Assembly (NCBI RefSeq): GCF_004791025.1
Contig: NZ_SRUO01000027.1
Span: 1 to 42,406 of the forward strand
Reading direction: 5' to 3'
From: Mesorhizobium sp. M4B.F.Ca.ET.203.01.1.1
GTDB lineage: Bacteria; Pseudomonadota; Alphaproteobacteria; Rhizobiales; Rhizobiaceae
Length of the DNA: 42,406 bases
Shown here piece by piece: positions 32,240-40,812 of this stretch. The number at the start of each line of letters is the position of its first letter. Position 1 is the stretch's first letter. The notes under the pieces are model-generated. The model was not told the DNA's origin. It did not search any database and saw nothing but the letters and a program-made list of their open reading frames with translations. The position numbers were made by a program, and so were the translations under genes.

Positions 32240-33211
32240 ATGAGCGACAACAATCCATTCGGCAGCAGTGGCGGCCAGTATGCCACGACGGTGCAATATG
32301 GCGGCGGCGAGCCCAAGCTCTCGCTCGGCGAGGCGCCGGCCGACCTGATCAAGGACACGACGACGGCCGGCTTCGCCGCCGACGTCGTCCAGGAATCGCG
32401 CCGCCAGCCGGTGCTGGTCGACTTCTGGGCGCCGTGGTGCGGCCCCTGCAAGCAATTGACGCCGCAGCTCGAAAAGGCGGTCAAGGCCGCCGGCGGCTCG
32501 GTCAAGCTGGTCAAGATGAACATCGACGACCACCCCTCGATCGCCGGCCAGCTCGGCATCCAGTCGATCCCGGCGGTCATCGCCTTCAAGAACGGCCAGC
32601 CGGTGGACGGCTTCATGGGCGCCATTCCCGAAAGCCAGATCGCCGAGTTCATCAAGAAGGTCGGCGGCAAGAACGGCGCCGGCAACCAGGTGGCGGAGGC
32701 GCTGGCGGCGGCGGCGGAAGCGCGCGGCGCAGGTGACGCGCAGACCGCGGCCGACATCTACGACGCCATTCTCGAGCAGGCGCCGGAAACGATCGAGGCG
32801 ATCGCCGGACTCGGCGAGCTGCTGTTCGAGGCCGGCGACACGGAAGGCGCCGAGGCCGTTCTGGCGCGGGCGCCGGAAGACAAGAAGGACGCGCCGCCAC
32901 TTGCCGCGCTGCGCGCCAGGATCGCGCTCGCCGCGCAGGCCGCCTCGCTCGGCAATCCGGCCGAGTTCGAGCGCCGCCTTGCCGCCAATCCGGCCGACCA
33001 CCAGGCGCGCTTCGACCTTTCGATGATCCAGAATGCCCGCGGCGAGCGGACGCAAGCCGCCGACAATCTGCTGGCGATCATCAAGGCCGACCGGAGCTGG
33101 AACGACGACGGCGCCAAGGCGCAGCTGTTAAAATTCTTCGAAGCCTGGGGCATGACCGACGAGGCGACGCTTGCCGCACGGCGCAAACTGTCGTCGCTGC
33201 TGTTTTCCTGA
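32240..33211 (+). CDS. cnoX: Thioredoxin-TPR protein (CnoX/YbbN chaperedoxin-like)
   Basis: This 323-residue cytoplasmic protein has a thioredoxin domain (residues about 30-145) carrying an intact active site, WC67-GPC70, and a C-terminal helical region of TPR-like repeats (residues about 155-320; alanine-rich helices such as QTAADIYDAILEQAPETIEA). This is the layout of CnoX, which holds oxidised or unfolding proteins and passes them to GroEL/DnaK. Unlike the E. coli protein, which lacks a redox CxxC, the motif here is canonical, so thioredoxin reductase activity is likely. A low-complexity N-terminus (first 25 residues) precedes the fold. Confidence 0.93.
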   Translation: MSDNNPFGSSGGQYATTVQYGGGEPKLSLGEAPADLIKDTTTAGFAADVVQESRRQPVLVDFWAPWCGPCKQLTPQLEKAVKAAGGSVKLVKMNIDDHPSIAGQLGIQSIPAVIAFKNGQPVDGFMGAIPESQIAEFIKKVGGKNGAGNQVAEALAAAAEARGAGDAQTAADIYDAILEQAPETIEAIAGLGELLFEAGDTEGAEAVLARAPEDKKDAPPLAALRARIALAAQAASLGNPAEFERRLAANPADHQARFDLSMIQNARGERTQAADNLLAIIKADRSWNDDGAKAQLLKFFEAWGMTDEATLAARRKLSSLLFS

Positions 33212-33270
33212 GGCGGTTCGCCGGCTGTTTTTGCCGCATGGGCTTGCGGCCGGATGCGAATGCGCCAGAT

Positions 33271-33327
33271 TAAGCTGCGTTGATTTTTCAGGTGAGGCCG
33301 GCCTGACCTGAATCTCGACACAGCTTG
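33271..33327. repeat. Palindromic element, copy C (terminal repeats only)
   Basis: This 57-base near-perfect palindrome consists of just the two ends of the family at 19955-20096 and 34070-34213. The left arm is TAAGCTGCGTTGATTTTTCA then GGTGAGGCCGG; the right arm is CCTGACCTGAATCTCGACAC then AGCTT. The middle of about 85 bases is missing. Confidence 0.8.
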
Positions 33328-33400
33328 GAGGCACGAGTAGCCTTTGGCGGCGAGGAGGAGATCGCGGCTTTGACACGCTTCAGGCGATCGGAGGGCTGAT

Positions 33401-34072
33401 TTGCAGGCGGGAAACGCGCATTACCGGCGTGGCGCCGATCTGCCGGCGACGATCCCGGTGTTTCCGCTTGCCGGCGCGCTGCTGTTGCCGGGCGGGCGCA
33501 TGCCGCTCAACATTTTCGAGCCGCGCTATCTGCAGATGGTCGACGAGGCGGTCGGCGGCGCGCGGCTGATCGGCATCATCCAGCCCAGTCTCGACGGCGC
33601 CCTGCGCGACGACGGCGAACCGGAACTGTGCAGCGTCGGCTGCGCCGGGCGCATCATCTCGTTGGCCGAGAGCGGCGACGGCCGCTACCTGATCTCGCTG
33701 CAAGGCGTCTGCCGCTTCCGCATCACGCATGAGGCCGCCACCAAGACGCCGTTCCGGCAATGCCGGATCGCGCCCTTCCTCGCCGATCTCGATGAAGACC
33801 GCGCCGGCGCCGAGGTCGACCGACCGTCGCTGCTGAAGGCGTTTCGGGCCTATCTGCAGGCCAATGATCTCGAAGCCGACTGGGAGAGCGTCAGCCGCGC
33901 CGAGAACGCCATGCTGGTCAACGCGCTGTCGATGATGGCGCCCTATGGGCCGGCCGAGAAACAGGCGCTGCTCGAGGCGGCGGACCTGAAAACGCGCGCC
34001 GAAACGCTGATCGCCATCACCGAAATGGCGCTGGCGCGCGAGGGTGAGGATTTTGGCTCGAGCCTGCAGTAG
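33401..34072 (+). CDS. Lon-type substrate-binding domain protein
   Basis: This 223-residue protein resembles the N-terminal domain of Lon protease without ATPase or protease parts. Typical motifs are IPVFPLAGALLLPGGRMPLN and IFEPRYLQMVDEAVGG. Its biochemical role is not established; a link to protein quality control is usually assumed. It starts with TTG at 33401, supported by GGAGG six bases upstream and by the conserved N-terminus (MQAGNAHYRR). Its TAG stop overlaps the end of the following palindromic element. Confidence 0.9.
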   Translation: MQAGNAHYRRGADLPATIPVFPLAGALLLPGGRMPLNIFEPRYLQMVDEAVGGARLIGIIQPSLDGALRDDGEPELCSVGCAGRIISLAESGDGRYLISLQGVCRFRITHEAATKTPFRQCRIAPFLADLDEDRAGAEVDRPSLLKAFRAYLQANDLEADWESVSRAENAMLVNALSMMAPYGPAEKQALLEAADLKTRAETLIAITEMALAREGEDFGSSLQ

Positions 34073-34213
34073 GTGTATCGATATTCAGGTGAGGCCGGCC
34101 TGCAAACGGCGGCTTCCGGTGCTTCCGGTGCTCACGTACTTCAAGTACGCTCCGCCCCGGTTCTCGGAAGCCACCATTCTCGACTGGGCCTGACCTGTAT
34201 CTCAACACACCTT
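34070..34213. repeat. Palindromic element with terminal repeats, copy B
   Basis: The left end is TAGGTGTATCGATATTCAGG. The right end, inverted, is TAAGGTGTGTTGAGATACAG. The core CTCACGTACTTCAAGTACGC forms a hairpin. It is the same family as 19955-20096. The first three bases are the stop codon of the preceding gene. Confidence 0.85.
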
Positions 34214-34241
34214 ACGCACCAGTCGGACAGGGAAAAGTGCA

Positions 34242-34484
34242 ATGGCTGCGGAAGGACGTGACGGACAGAAGGCCAGTGTCGATCCGAAGCTGCTGGAGCT
34301 GCTGGCGTGCCCGCTGACCAAGGGTCCGCTGACCTGGGATGCGGAGCGCGGCGAGCTGATCTCGCGCGTGGCCAAACTTGCCTATCCGGTGCGCGACGGC
34401 ATCCCGATCATGCTGCCCTCGGAGGCGCGGACGATTTCCGCCGAGGACCTGCTGTCGCCGCCGCGGCTCGGCGGGCCGGCGTGA
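34242..34484 (+). CDS. Trm112-like small zinc-ribbon-fold protein
   Basis: This 80-residue protein of the Trm112/YcaR family has DPKLLELLACPLTKGPL and the C-terminal AYPVRDGIPIMLPSEAR. In other organisms Trm112 activates methyltransferases; in bacteria the partner is mostly unknown. Only one cysteine is present, so it probably does not bind zinc. It follows the Lon-domain gene across a repeat. Confidence 0.9.
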   Translation: MAAEGRDGQKASVDPKLLELLACPLTKGPLTWDAERGELISRVAKLAYPVRDGIPIMLPSEARTISAEDLLSPPRLGGPA

Positions 34485-34521
34485 GTGGGTACGGCGAATA
34501 GAAAAGAGGGTCGCATCCGGT

Positions 34522-34640
34522 CGAACCGACCCCCTCTGGCCTGCCGGCCATCTCCCCCTGGAGGGGGGAGATCACGCGCAGCAAAGGCGGCCCCTCCCAT
34601 TTTTCTGGATTGAAAGCCGGCGGGCGAAGTGAGGGTGCCT
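34522..34640. repeat. Palindrome-bearing intergenic sequence
   Basis: This is part of the 454-base gap 34485-34938. It contains the hairpin ATCTCCCCCTGG/AGGGGGGAGAT (34550-34572) and GCCTGCCGGCC. No gene is credible here. It abuts the 211-base element at 34643. Confidence 0.5.
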
Positions 34641-34642
34641 TT

Positions 34643-34853
34643 CCTCTCCCCCGTCGATTGGGGGAGAGGTGTCGAGCGAAGCTCGACGGAGTGGGGGTCG
34701 ACCTGCTCACCGCGTCTTTGTGTCAAGCCGGGGGATGTCTCGCCTTGATTGGCCTTGGTGCCGAATTGTCGGCGACGGCGCATTTGAGGACCGCCTTCCC
34801 CCACTCCGTCGCTGCTTCGCAGCGCCACCTCTCCCCCCTCCGGAGGGAGAGGA
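34643..34853. repeat. 211-base inverted-repeat element, copy 1
   Basis: The left end carries CCTCTCCCCCGTCGATTGGG, then the hairpin TGTCGAGCGAAGCTCGACGG. The right end carries CACTCCGTCGCTGCTTCGCA and CCACCTCTCCCCCCTCCGGA. A second copy, with the same ends and a diverged middle (GATGTCTCGCCT shared), is at 42035-42246. It has no coding capacity, so it resembles a non-autonomous mobile repeat. Confidence 0.8.
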
Positions 34854-34938
34854 AAGGAGCCTCGCGGCGGGCGGGATGAGCTGGCGGAGAGGAGGAGCGC
34901 GATATGGGATTGCGTAATCCCGGGAAGGCGTAGGCCGC

Positions 34939-37900
34939 CTACTGAAAATTCCGCCCCCTGGGCATGACGCTTTCCGCCTTGTCCGATAGCATGGCGATGT
35001 CCGGCGGGGCGGGCAGAGCCGGGGTCATCTCCTCCAAAAGCATGGTCAGCCACGGCGTCAGGTCCTCGATCTTCTCGGCGACGATGTGGATGACGCCTGA
35101 TTCCTGCTGTAGCTTGCCGGTGACGCGCACGAAGCGGGCGCCCATGACGATGGGGCGGAAGCGGGTGAAGGTCCTCTCCCAGAAAATGACATTGGCGACG
35201 GAGTTCTCGTCCTCCAGCGTCAGGAAGATCGCGTTGCCCTTGCCGGGGCGCTGGCGCACCAGCACGAGGCCGGCGACGGAGACGCGCCGGCCGTCCTTGA
35301 CGGACGGGAGACGCGCATTGGGGGTGACGCCGGCGCGGTCGAGCCGCTCGCGCAGGAAGGCCACCGGATGCGCCTTCAAGGACAGGCCGAGCGAGCGGTA
35401 GTCGTGGATGACATGCTCGCCGAGCGGCATTGTCGGCAGCCTGGTCTCCGGCTCCAGTTCGCGCAGGCGGACCGTCGGCTGGTCGAACAGCGGCAATTTC
35501 TCGGCGGCACTCTTGCCGTCGAGCGCGCGCACCGCCCAGAGCGCGGCGCGGCGGTCGAGGCCGATCGAGCGGAAGGCGTCGGCCTCGGCCAGTCGTTCGA
35601 TCTCGCCGACATCGAGGCCGGAGCGCAGCCAGACGTCTCGCACGGTCTCGTAGCCGGCGCCGCGCCGCTCGACGGACAGCGTCATGCGCTCCTCCGACAG
35701 GCCCTTGATCTGGCGAAAGCCGAGGCGGACGGCATGGCCGGTCTCGATCACGCCGCGCATCTCGGCATGGCGGGCAAGCACGCGAGCCGGATCGAAGGCG
35801 GTCTGTTCCAGCGCGCAGTCCCAGACGGAAAAGTTGATGTCGACCTCGCGCACCTCGACGCCGTGGTCGCGGGCGTCGCGCACAAGCTGCGCCGGCTGAT
35901 AGAAGCCCATCGGCTGCGAATTCAGGATCGCGGCGCAGAAGACATCCGGGTAGAAGGTCTTGAACCAGCAGGAGGCATAGACCAGCAGCGCGAAGGAGGC
36001 GGCATGGCTTTCGGGAAAGCCGTATTCGCCAAAGCCTTCGATCTGCTTGAAGCAGCGCTCGGCGAAGGCCTGCTCGTAGCCCTTGCCGACCATGCCGTCG
36101 ATCATGCGCTGGCGGTAGTTGCCGATCGTGCCGGTGCGCTTGAAGGTGGCCATGGCGCGGCGCAATTCGTCGGCCTCGCCCGGCCGGAAGCCGCCGGCGA
36201 CGATGGCGATCTTCATCGCCTGCTCCTGGAACAGCGGCACGCCCAGCGTCTTGCCGAGGATCTGCTCCAGCTCCGGCTTGGGATATTCGGCCTGCTCCTT
36301 GCCCTGCCGGCGGCGCAGATAGGGGTGCACCATGTCGCCCTGGATCGGACCCGGCCGCACGATCGCCACCTCGATGACCAGGTCATAGAACGCGCGCGGC
36401 CTGAGGCGCGGCAGCATCGACATCTGGGCGCGCGACTCGATCTGGAAGACGCCGAGCGTGTCGGCGCGGCAGATCATGTCATAGACGCGGCCATCCTCCT
36501 CCGGAAGGGAAGCCAGCACATAGGGCCGGCCATAGGCGTCCCGCGCATCCGGATAATGCTGCGTGAGCAGTGTGAAGGCGCGCTTCAGGCAGGTCAGCAT
36601 GCCGAGCGCCAGCACGTCGACCTTGAGGATCTTCACCGCGTCGAGGTCGTCCTTGTCCCATTCGACCATCTTGCGCTCGTCCATCGCCGTCTTGACGATG
36701 GGGACGACCTCGTCGAGCCGGTCCCTGGTGATGACGAAGCCGCCGACATGCTGGGACAGATGCCGGGGAAAGCCCATGATCTCGTTGGCGTGCTCGATCA
36801 CCTGCCTGGCCAGCGGATCGCTGCGGTCGATGCCGCCGGCGGCTGCCTCCTTCTCGCCGAGCTCGGAGGTCGACCAGCCCCAGATCGAGCTGGTCAAGGC
36901 GGTGCGGACATCCTCGGACAGGCCCATGGCCTTGGCCACCTCGCGCAGCGCCGAACGGCCGCGATAGCTGATGACGGCGGCGGCGAGCGCGGTGCGCTTG
37001 GCGCTGTATTTCTGGTAGATATAGGCGATGACTTCGTCACGCCTTTCATGCTCGAAGTCGACGTCGATGTCGGGCGGCTCGTTGCGCTCCTCGGAGATGA
37101 AGCGCTCGAACAGCGTGTCGATCCGGTCGGGGCCGACCTCGGTGATGCCGATGCAGAAGCAGACGATGGAATTGGCGGCGGAGCCGCGCCCCTGGCACAG
37201 GATATGCTGGCTGCGGGCATATTTGACGATGTCGTAAACGGTGAGGAAGTAGCGCGCGTAGTTCAGCCGCTCGATCAGGGCGAGCTCTTCCCCGATGCGT
37301 TTCATCACGGCGGCGGGGACGCCGGCCGGATAGCGCGTCGCCGCCCCTTCCCTGGCCAGGCGCTCGAGCTCGGCCTGCGGCCCCAGGCCGGATTCGGTCG
37401 GCTCGTCCGGATAATTGTATTCGAGGTCGCTGAGCGAGAAGGTCAGCTCGCCGGCGAAGCGCAGCGTCTCCGCCAGCGCTTGCGGGTGGCGGCGGAAAAG
37501 CCTGGCCATTTCCTGCGGCGGCTTCAGATGGCGCTCGGCGTTGGCCGCCAGCTCCAGCCCGACCTGGGAAACGGGTGTGTTGAGGCGGATCGCCGTCAGC
37601 ACGTCCTGCAGCGAGCGGCGGCCGGGGCTGTGATAGAGGACGTCGTTGGTCGCCATCAGCGGCACGCCCAGCCGGTCTGCCATCGCCGCCGCCTGCTCGA
37701 CGCGCAAACGGTCATTGCCGCGATAGTCCGGCGCCACGGCAAGCCGCAGCGCCGCGCCAAAACGATCCTTAAGCCGGCTAATCATTGCGAGACTGCCATC
37801 CGGATCCGACGACAGGTCAGGCAGCGCCGCCAGCGACATCAGATCCCCCCATTCGAGAAGGTCGCCCAGCTTCAGCAGCGTCGCCCCCTTCTCGTTCTCG

Positions 37901-38217
37901 TCGCGCAGATTGGCCTGCGTCAGCATGCGGCACAGATGCCCCCAGCCGGCGCGGTCGCGCGGATAGGCGAGGATGTCGGGCGTGCCGTCGCCGAACACCA
38001 GCCGGCAGCCGGGATGATAGGCAAGCGTCTCCACCCTGGCCTGCTGCCAGGCGCGCACGACGCCGGCCACCGTGTTGCGGTCGGCAAGCCCGATCGCGGC
38101 GAAGCCGAGGTATTTCGCCGCGACCACCAGTTCCTCCGGCTTGGAGGCGCCGCGCAGGAAGGAGAAGTTCGACTGGATGCCGAATTCGGCATAGGCGGTG
38201 GCGGCGAGCGCGTTCAT
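34939..38217 (-). CDS. dnaE2: Error-prone DNA polymerase DnaE2 (ImuC)
   Basis: This 1092-residue C-family polymerase acts in damage-induced mutagenesis. It has an N-terminal PHP domain (AYAEFGIQSNFSFLRGASKP), the catalytic PDIDVDFEHERRDEVIAY motif with its aspartates, HILCQGRGSAANSIVCFCIG in the palm, and a C-terminal OB domain (VSVAGLVLVRQRPGKGNAIF). It is shorter than replicative DnaE and lacks the tau-binding tail, as is typical for DnaE2. The start at 38217 (MNALAATAYAEF) is in an ATGA overlap with imuB; the frame extending to 38370 is within imuB. It is the last gene of the SOS cassette imuA-imuB-dnaE2. Confidence 0.96.
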   Translation of the reverse strand: MNALAATAYAEFGIQSNFSFLRGASKPEELVVAAKYLGFAAIGLADRNTVAGVVRAWQQARVETLAYHPGCRLVFGDGTPDILAYPRDRAGWGHLCRMLTQANLRDENEKGATLLKLGDLLEWGDLMSLAALPDLSSDPDGSLAMISRLKDRFGAALRLAVAPDYRGNDRLRVEQAAAMADRLGVPLMATNDVLYHSPGRRSLQDVLTAIRLNTPVSQVGLELAANAERHLKPPQEMARLFRRHPQALAETLRFAGELTFSLSDLEYNYPDEPTESGLGPQAELERLAREGAATRYPAGVPAAVMKRIGEELALIERLNYARYFLTVYDIVKYARSQHILCQGRGSAANSIVCFCIGITEVGPDRIDTLFERFISEERNEPPDIDVDFEHERRDEVIAYIYQKYSAKRTALAAAVISYRGRSALREVAKAMGLSEDVRTALTSSIWGWSTSELGEKEAAAGGIDRSDPLARQVIEHANEIMGFPRHLSQHVGGFVITRDRLDEVVPIVKTAMDERKMVEWDKDDLDAVKILKVDVLALGMLTCLKRAFTLLTQHYPDARDAYGRPYVLASLPEEDGRVYDMICRADTLGVFQIESRAQMSMLPRLRPRAFYDLVIEVAIVRPGPIQGDMVHPYLRRRQGKEQAEYPKPELEQILGKTLGVPLFQEQAMKIAIVAGGFRPGEADELRRAMATFKRTGTIGNYRQRMIDGMVGKGYEQAFAERCFKQIEGFGEYGFPESHAASFALLVYASCWFKTFYPDVFCAAILNSQPMGFYQPAQLVRDARDHGVEVREVDINFSVWDCALEQTAFDPARVLARHAEMRGVIETGHAVRLGFRQIKGLSEERMTLSVERRGAGYETVRDVWLRSGLDVGEIERLAEADAFRSIGLDRRAALWAVRALDGKSAAEKLPLFDQPTVRLRELEPETRLPTMPLGEHVIHDYRSLGLSLKAHPVAFLRERLDRAGVTPNARLPSVKDGRRVSVAGLVLVRQRPGKGNAIFLTLEDENSVANVIFWERTFTRFRPIVMGARFVRVTGKLQQESGVIHIVAEKIEDLTPWLTMLLEEMTPALPAPPDIAMLSDKAESVMPRGRNFQ

Positions 38218-39836
38218 GCGAAGACCCCGTGCATGAACCAGCGCGGCGGCATGTCGGACGCGCCGTAGAGGCCCTGGCGGTAGAGCCAGTAGCGGCGGCC
38301 ATCGCTGTCCTCGATGCGGAAATAGTCGCGGGTCGGCGCTTCCTCCTCGCCGGGAAGCCTTCGCCACCATTCCGCGGCGATGCGTTCCGGCCCTTCGGCG
38401 CGGGCGACGCGGTAGAGCGCGCGCCGCCAGCGGAAATTCATCGGCGGTCCCTCGGGCATCTCGGTGGCCGGCACCTCGATCGGCTCGGGCGAACGGAACA
38501 GGCGGATCGGCCGTTCCGGCGGATAGATGGTCACCGGCGGAACGGCGCGCTCCGGCCGCTTGAGCGGCGCGCGCCTTTGCGGCGCCTCGGAGAAGGGGAC
38601 GATGGCGACGGCGCGCTCCGGCAAATGGCTCTCGACGGCAACCGGCCGCAGCACCGCGGCCTCGCCGAGCCGCGCGCGGACGCGGTCGGCGAACAAAGCG
38701 ATATCGGCGTCATCGTCGTTGGCCTCGCCGGTGAGATCGGCCTGCTGCATGTCGAAGGCCGCCGCCGACAGTACCGAAAGGCGCACGAGGTCGAAGCCGT
38801 AGCCGGCGTCGATGTCCTGCTCGAGTGCCGCAAGCCGCTCGTGGAACAGCCTGCGGATCAGCGATGGCTCGCGCAGCGGGCGCGAGGTGCCGACGGCGAT
38901 GCGGCTGACGGCGCCGTCGACGCGGAAGAGCAGCAGAGCGAGCGCCCTCGCGCCCTCGCCACGCCGCTCGAGGTCGCCCTTCAGCGCCGTGGCCAGCCGG
39001 CTCACCAGCCGCTCGATGTCGTCGGTCAGCACGACCGGCTCGGCCAGGTGGCGCTCGACCGAAAGCGGCGCCACCGGCAGGCGCGGCGACACCGCCTCGT
39101 CGAGGCGGCCGAGCGCCTGGTCGAGGCGCAGCAGCAAGCCAGCGCCGAAGCGGCGGGCAAGCGGGGCGCGGGGCGCCGTCATCACCGCGCCCGCCGTGCG
39201 CAGGCCGACGCTTTCGAGGCTGGCGCGCGTTTCCGGCTCGATGCGCAGTGCCGAGAGCGGCAAGGGCGCCAGCAGCGTCTCCTCCTCGCCGCCGGCGACG
39301 ATCCGGTCGCCATGAAAATGCGCCGCCGCCCAGGCGGCGCCCGGGGTCGAGGCGAGCCCGGCGCGGACATCGAAACCCTGCTCAAGGAAGCGCGACAGGA
39401 TCTCGTCCTGCATGGCGCGTTCGCCGCCGAAAAGATGGGTGCAGCCGGTGACGTCGAGGAACAGGCCGTCGGCGCCGTCGATCGCCACCAAAGGCGTGTA
39501 GCGGTCGCACCAGTCGGCGAGGCCTTCGAGCAGGCGGCGGTCGGCCTCTGGATCGGCCTCGACGATGTCGATCGTCGGGTGCATGGCGCGCGCGTCGGCG
39601 ATGCCCATGCCGCGCTTCAGCCTGAGCGCCTCAGCCCGCTCGTCGAGGGCGGCGATGCGCTGGGCGTTCATGTCGCGGTGGCTGATCACCAGAGGCAGGT
39701 GCTGCGACGGCCGGGAACGCCAGGACCGCCCCAGACGCTGGCGCAGGATGCGGTCGGCGGCGAGATGCGGAAACCACAGCGACAGGATTCGTTGCCCGTT
39801 CTTCCTGGGTCCTTCTTTCCTCGAAAACATGTTCAT
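38214..39836 (-). CDS. imuB: ImuB, catalytically inactive Y-family polymerase-like protein
   Basis: This 540-residue protein resembles Y-family DNA polymerases but is a structural hub that recruits DnaE2 and the beta clamp. The N-terminal catalytic aspartate region is replaced by ILSLWFPHLAADRI, and the usual SIDEAYLD is GADGLFLDVTG, so polymerase activity is not expected. The finger/thumb part continues through RAGLASTPGAAWAAAHF. The C-terminal region (EIEVPATEMPEGPPMNFRWR...) is specific to ImuB. It overlaps dnaE2 by four bases. Its start lies 206 bases inside imuA, in another frame; no later ATG keeps the conserved N-terminus. Confidence 0.92.
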   Translation of the reverse strand: MNMFSRKEGPRKNGQRILSLWFPHLAADRILRQRLGRSWRSRPSQHLPLVISHRDMNAQRIAALDERAEALRLKRGMGIADARAMHPTIDIVEADPEADRRLLEGLADWCDRYTPLVAIDGADGLFLDVTGCTHLFGGERAMQDEILSRFLEQGFDVRAGLASTPGAAWAAAHFHGDRIVAGGEEETLLAPLPLSALRIEPETRASLESVGLRTAGAVMTAPRAPLARRFGAGLLLRLDQALGRLDEAVSPRLPVAPLSVERHLAEPVVLTDDIERLVSRLATALKGDLERRGEGARALALLLFRVDGAVSRIAVGTSRPLREPSLIRRLFHERLAALEQDIDAGYGFDLVRLSVLSAAAFDMQQADLTGEANDDDADIALFADRVRARLGEAAVLRPVAVESHLPERAVAIVPFSEAPQRRAPLKRPERAVPPVTIYPPERPIRLFRSPEPIEVPATEMPEGPPMNFRWRRALYRVARAEGPERIAAEWWRRLPGEEEAPTRDYFRIEDSDGRRYWLYRQGLYGASDMPPRWFMHGVFA

Positions 39837-40641
39837 CGGGGTTCCACTCCAGTGTGAATTGTCCGGGGAGCGCGGTGCGGCTCTTGCCGATGTTGACGGT
39901 GAAGGCGGGACGGCCGATCGAGCCGGCCAGCGGCCCGGCGATCGTCGCGCGGCTTGCCGAGGGCGCGGCCGACACGATGAGGCGCACGGGCGCGGCGGTC
40001 GGCTCGGCCTCGCCAGCCTGGCGCAGCAGCAACACCGGCCGGCCGGCGTCCTGGGCGCGGGCGTGCAAACGCCGCGTCGCGGTGAGGTCGAGAGGCCGCG
40101 GGCTGCCGCGGATTTCGAGGATGACGGCGGCGAGCGCCGTCATGCGGGCGGCTTCCTCGGCGATCCACAGCGCGTCGAGCAGCCTCGGCGTCTCGGAAAA
40201 CAGCAATTGCTCGGGCGCGATGCCGAACAGGCTCCGAAGTCCGCCGGCATAGGGGAAGCCGGCCTCGCGGAAGATTTCCGAGGTGCCGACCCACAGCACC
40301 GGCAGTCCCGGCTGCCGCGTCAGGATCAGGCCGGCAAGCGACAGGGCAAAGCCGGCGACGGCTCCGGCGTCGCGGGTCTCGACGCCATGGATCTCGCTCA
40401 GCGCCGCCTTCGGCAGGCCGCCGCCGAGGGCGTCGTCGAGCGGCTCGATGCCGGTGCGCAGGAAGGCATCCGGCGCGGCAACGGCAAGGCCGCGCCGAAC
40501 CACCGTGACATCGGCGATGTCGCGGTCATCAGGCGACGCGCCGGCCGGCGCCGCCAGGCGCTCGGGCAGCGTTCCCTCGATCTTCGCGATCTGGCGGCGC
40601 AGGGCAAAAACAGTCTCCCGCGCCACGGCGGTCATCGCCAT
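39631..40641 (-). CDS. imuA: ImuA, SOS mutagenesis cassette protein
   Basis: This is a 336-residue RecA/SulA-like protein. Conserved ImuA features are LRTGIEPLDDALGGGLPKAA, EIHGVETRDAGAVAGFALSL and LPVLWVGTSEIFREAGFPYA. No Walker A is visible. ImuA acts with ImuB and DnaE2 in translesion synthesis after DNA damage. The ATG at 40641 is chosen; a TTG at 40650 would add three residues. A LexA box lies 24 bases upstream. The last 68 codons overlap imuB in a different frame and encode a proline/arginine-rich tail (RRRPHPAPASGAVLAFPAV). Confidence 0.88.
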   Translation of the reverse strand: MAMTAVARETVFALRRQIAKIEGTLPERLAAPAGASPDDRDIADVTVVRRGLAVAAPDAFLRTGIEPLDDALGGGLPKAALSEIHGVETRDAGAVAGFALSLAGLILTRQPGLPVLWVGTSEIFREAGFPYAGGLRSLFGIAPEQLLFSETPRLLDALWIAEEAARMTALAAVILEIRGSPRPLDLTATRRLHARAQDAGRPVLLLRQAGEAEPTAAPVRLIVSAAPSASRATIAGPLAGSIGRPAFTVNIGKSRTALPGQFTLEWNPDEHVFEERRTQEERATNPVAVVSASRRRPHPAPASGAVLAFPAVAAPASGDQPPRHERPAHRRPRRAG

Positions 40642-40664
40642 GACGGTCAACTTTCAGCAGCATT

Positions 40665-40679
40665 GTTCCTGTTATGTTC
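40665..40679. promoter_or_regulatory. LexA (SOS) box GTTC-N7-GTTC
   Basis: The sequence GTTCCTGTTATGTTC matches the alphaproteobacterial LexA consensus exactly. It lies just upstream of imuA. On the minus strand a possible -35, TTGACT (40706-40711), and TCTATA (40681-40686, 19-base spacer) precede it, so LexA would cover the transcription start. Confidence 0.92.
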
Positions 40680-40728
40680 CTATAGATTCCAGAGCGGTCC
40701 GGAAGAGTCAAGCAGAGTCATTGTGAAT

Positions 40729-40812
40729 TTATTCCTCTGTCATTGTGCGCTTTCGTTTGACGCAATCCGGATGGAAAACCGCTTCACAGTTTTCCTGGAA
40801 TTGCTTTAGCGC
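40729..40812. repeat. Second copy of the GCAATTCC...GGAATTGC palindrome
   Basis: GACGCAATCCGGATGGAAAA and TTTTCCTGGAATTGCTTTAG match the module at 2391-2450. AGAGCGGT, a piece of the neighbouring module, lies near 40691. The right part of this copy encodes the last eight residues and stop of the LysE-family gene. Confidence 0.7.

Noticed and set aside
34485..34938. Small open frames in the gap before dnaE2
   Set aside because: They are translations of palindromic repeats without ribosome sites or conserved features.
35368..38268. 966-residue plus-strand open frame
   Set aside because: It is antisense to dnaE2, with composition typical of a shadow frame and no recognisable domain.
37785..39857. 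690-residue plus-strand open frame
   Set aside because: It is antisense to imuB and the start of dnaE2 and has an arginine/alanine-rich, domainless translation.
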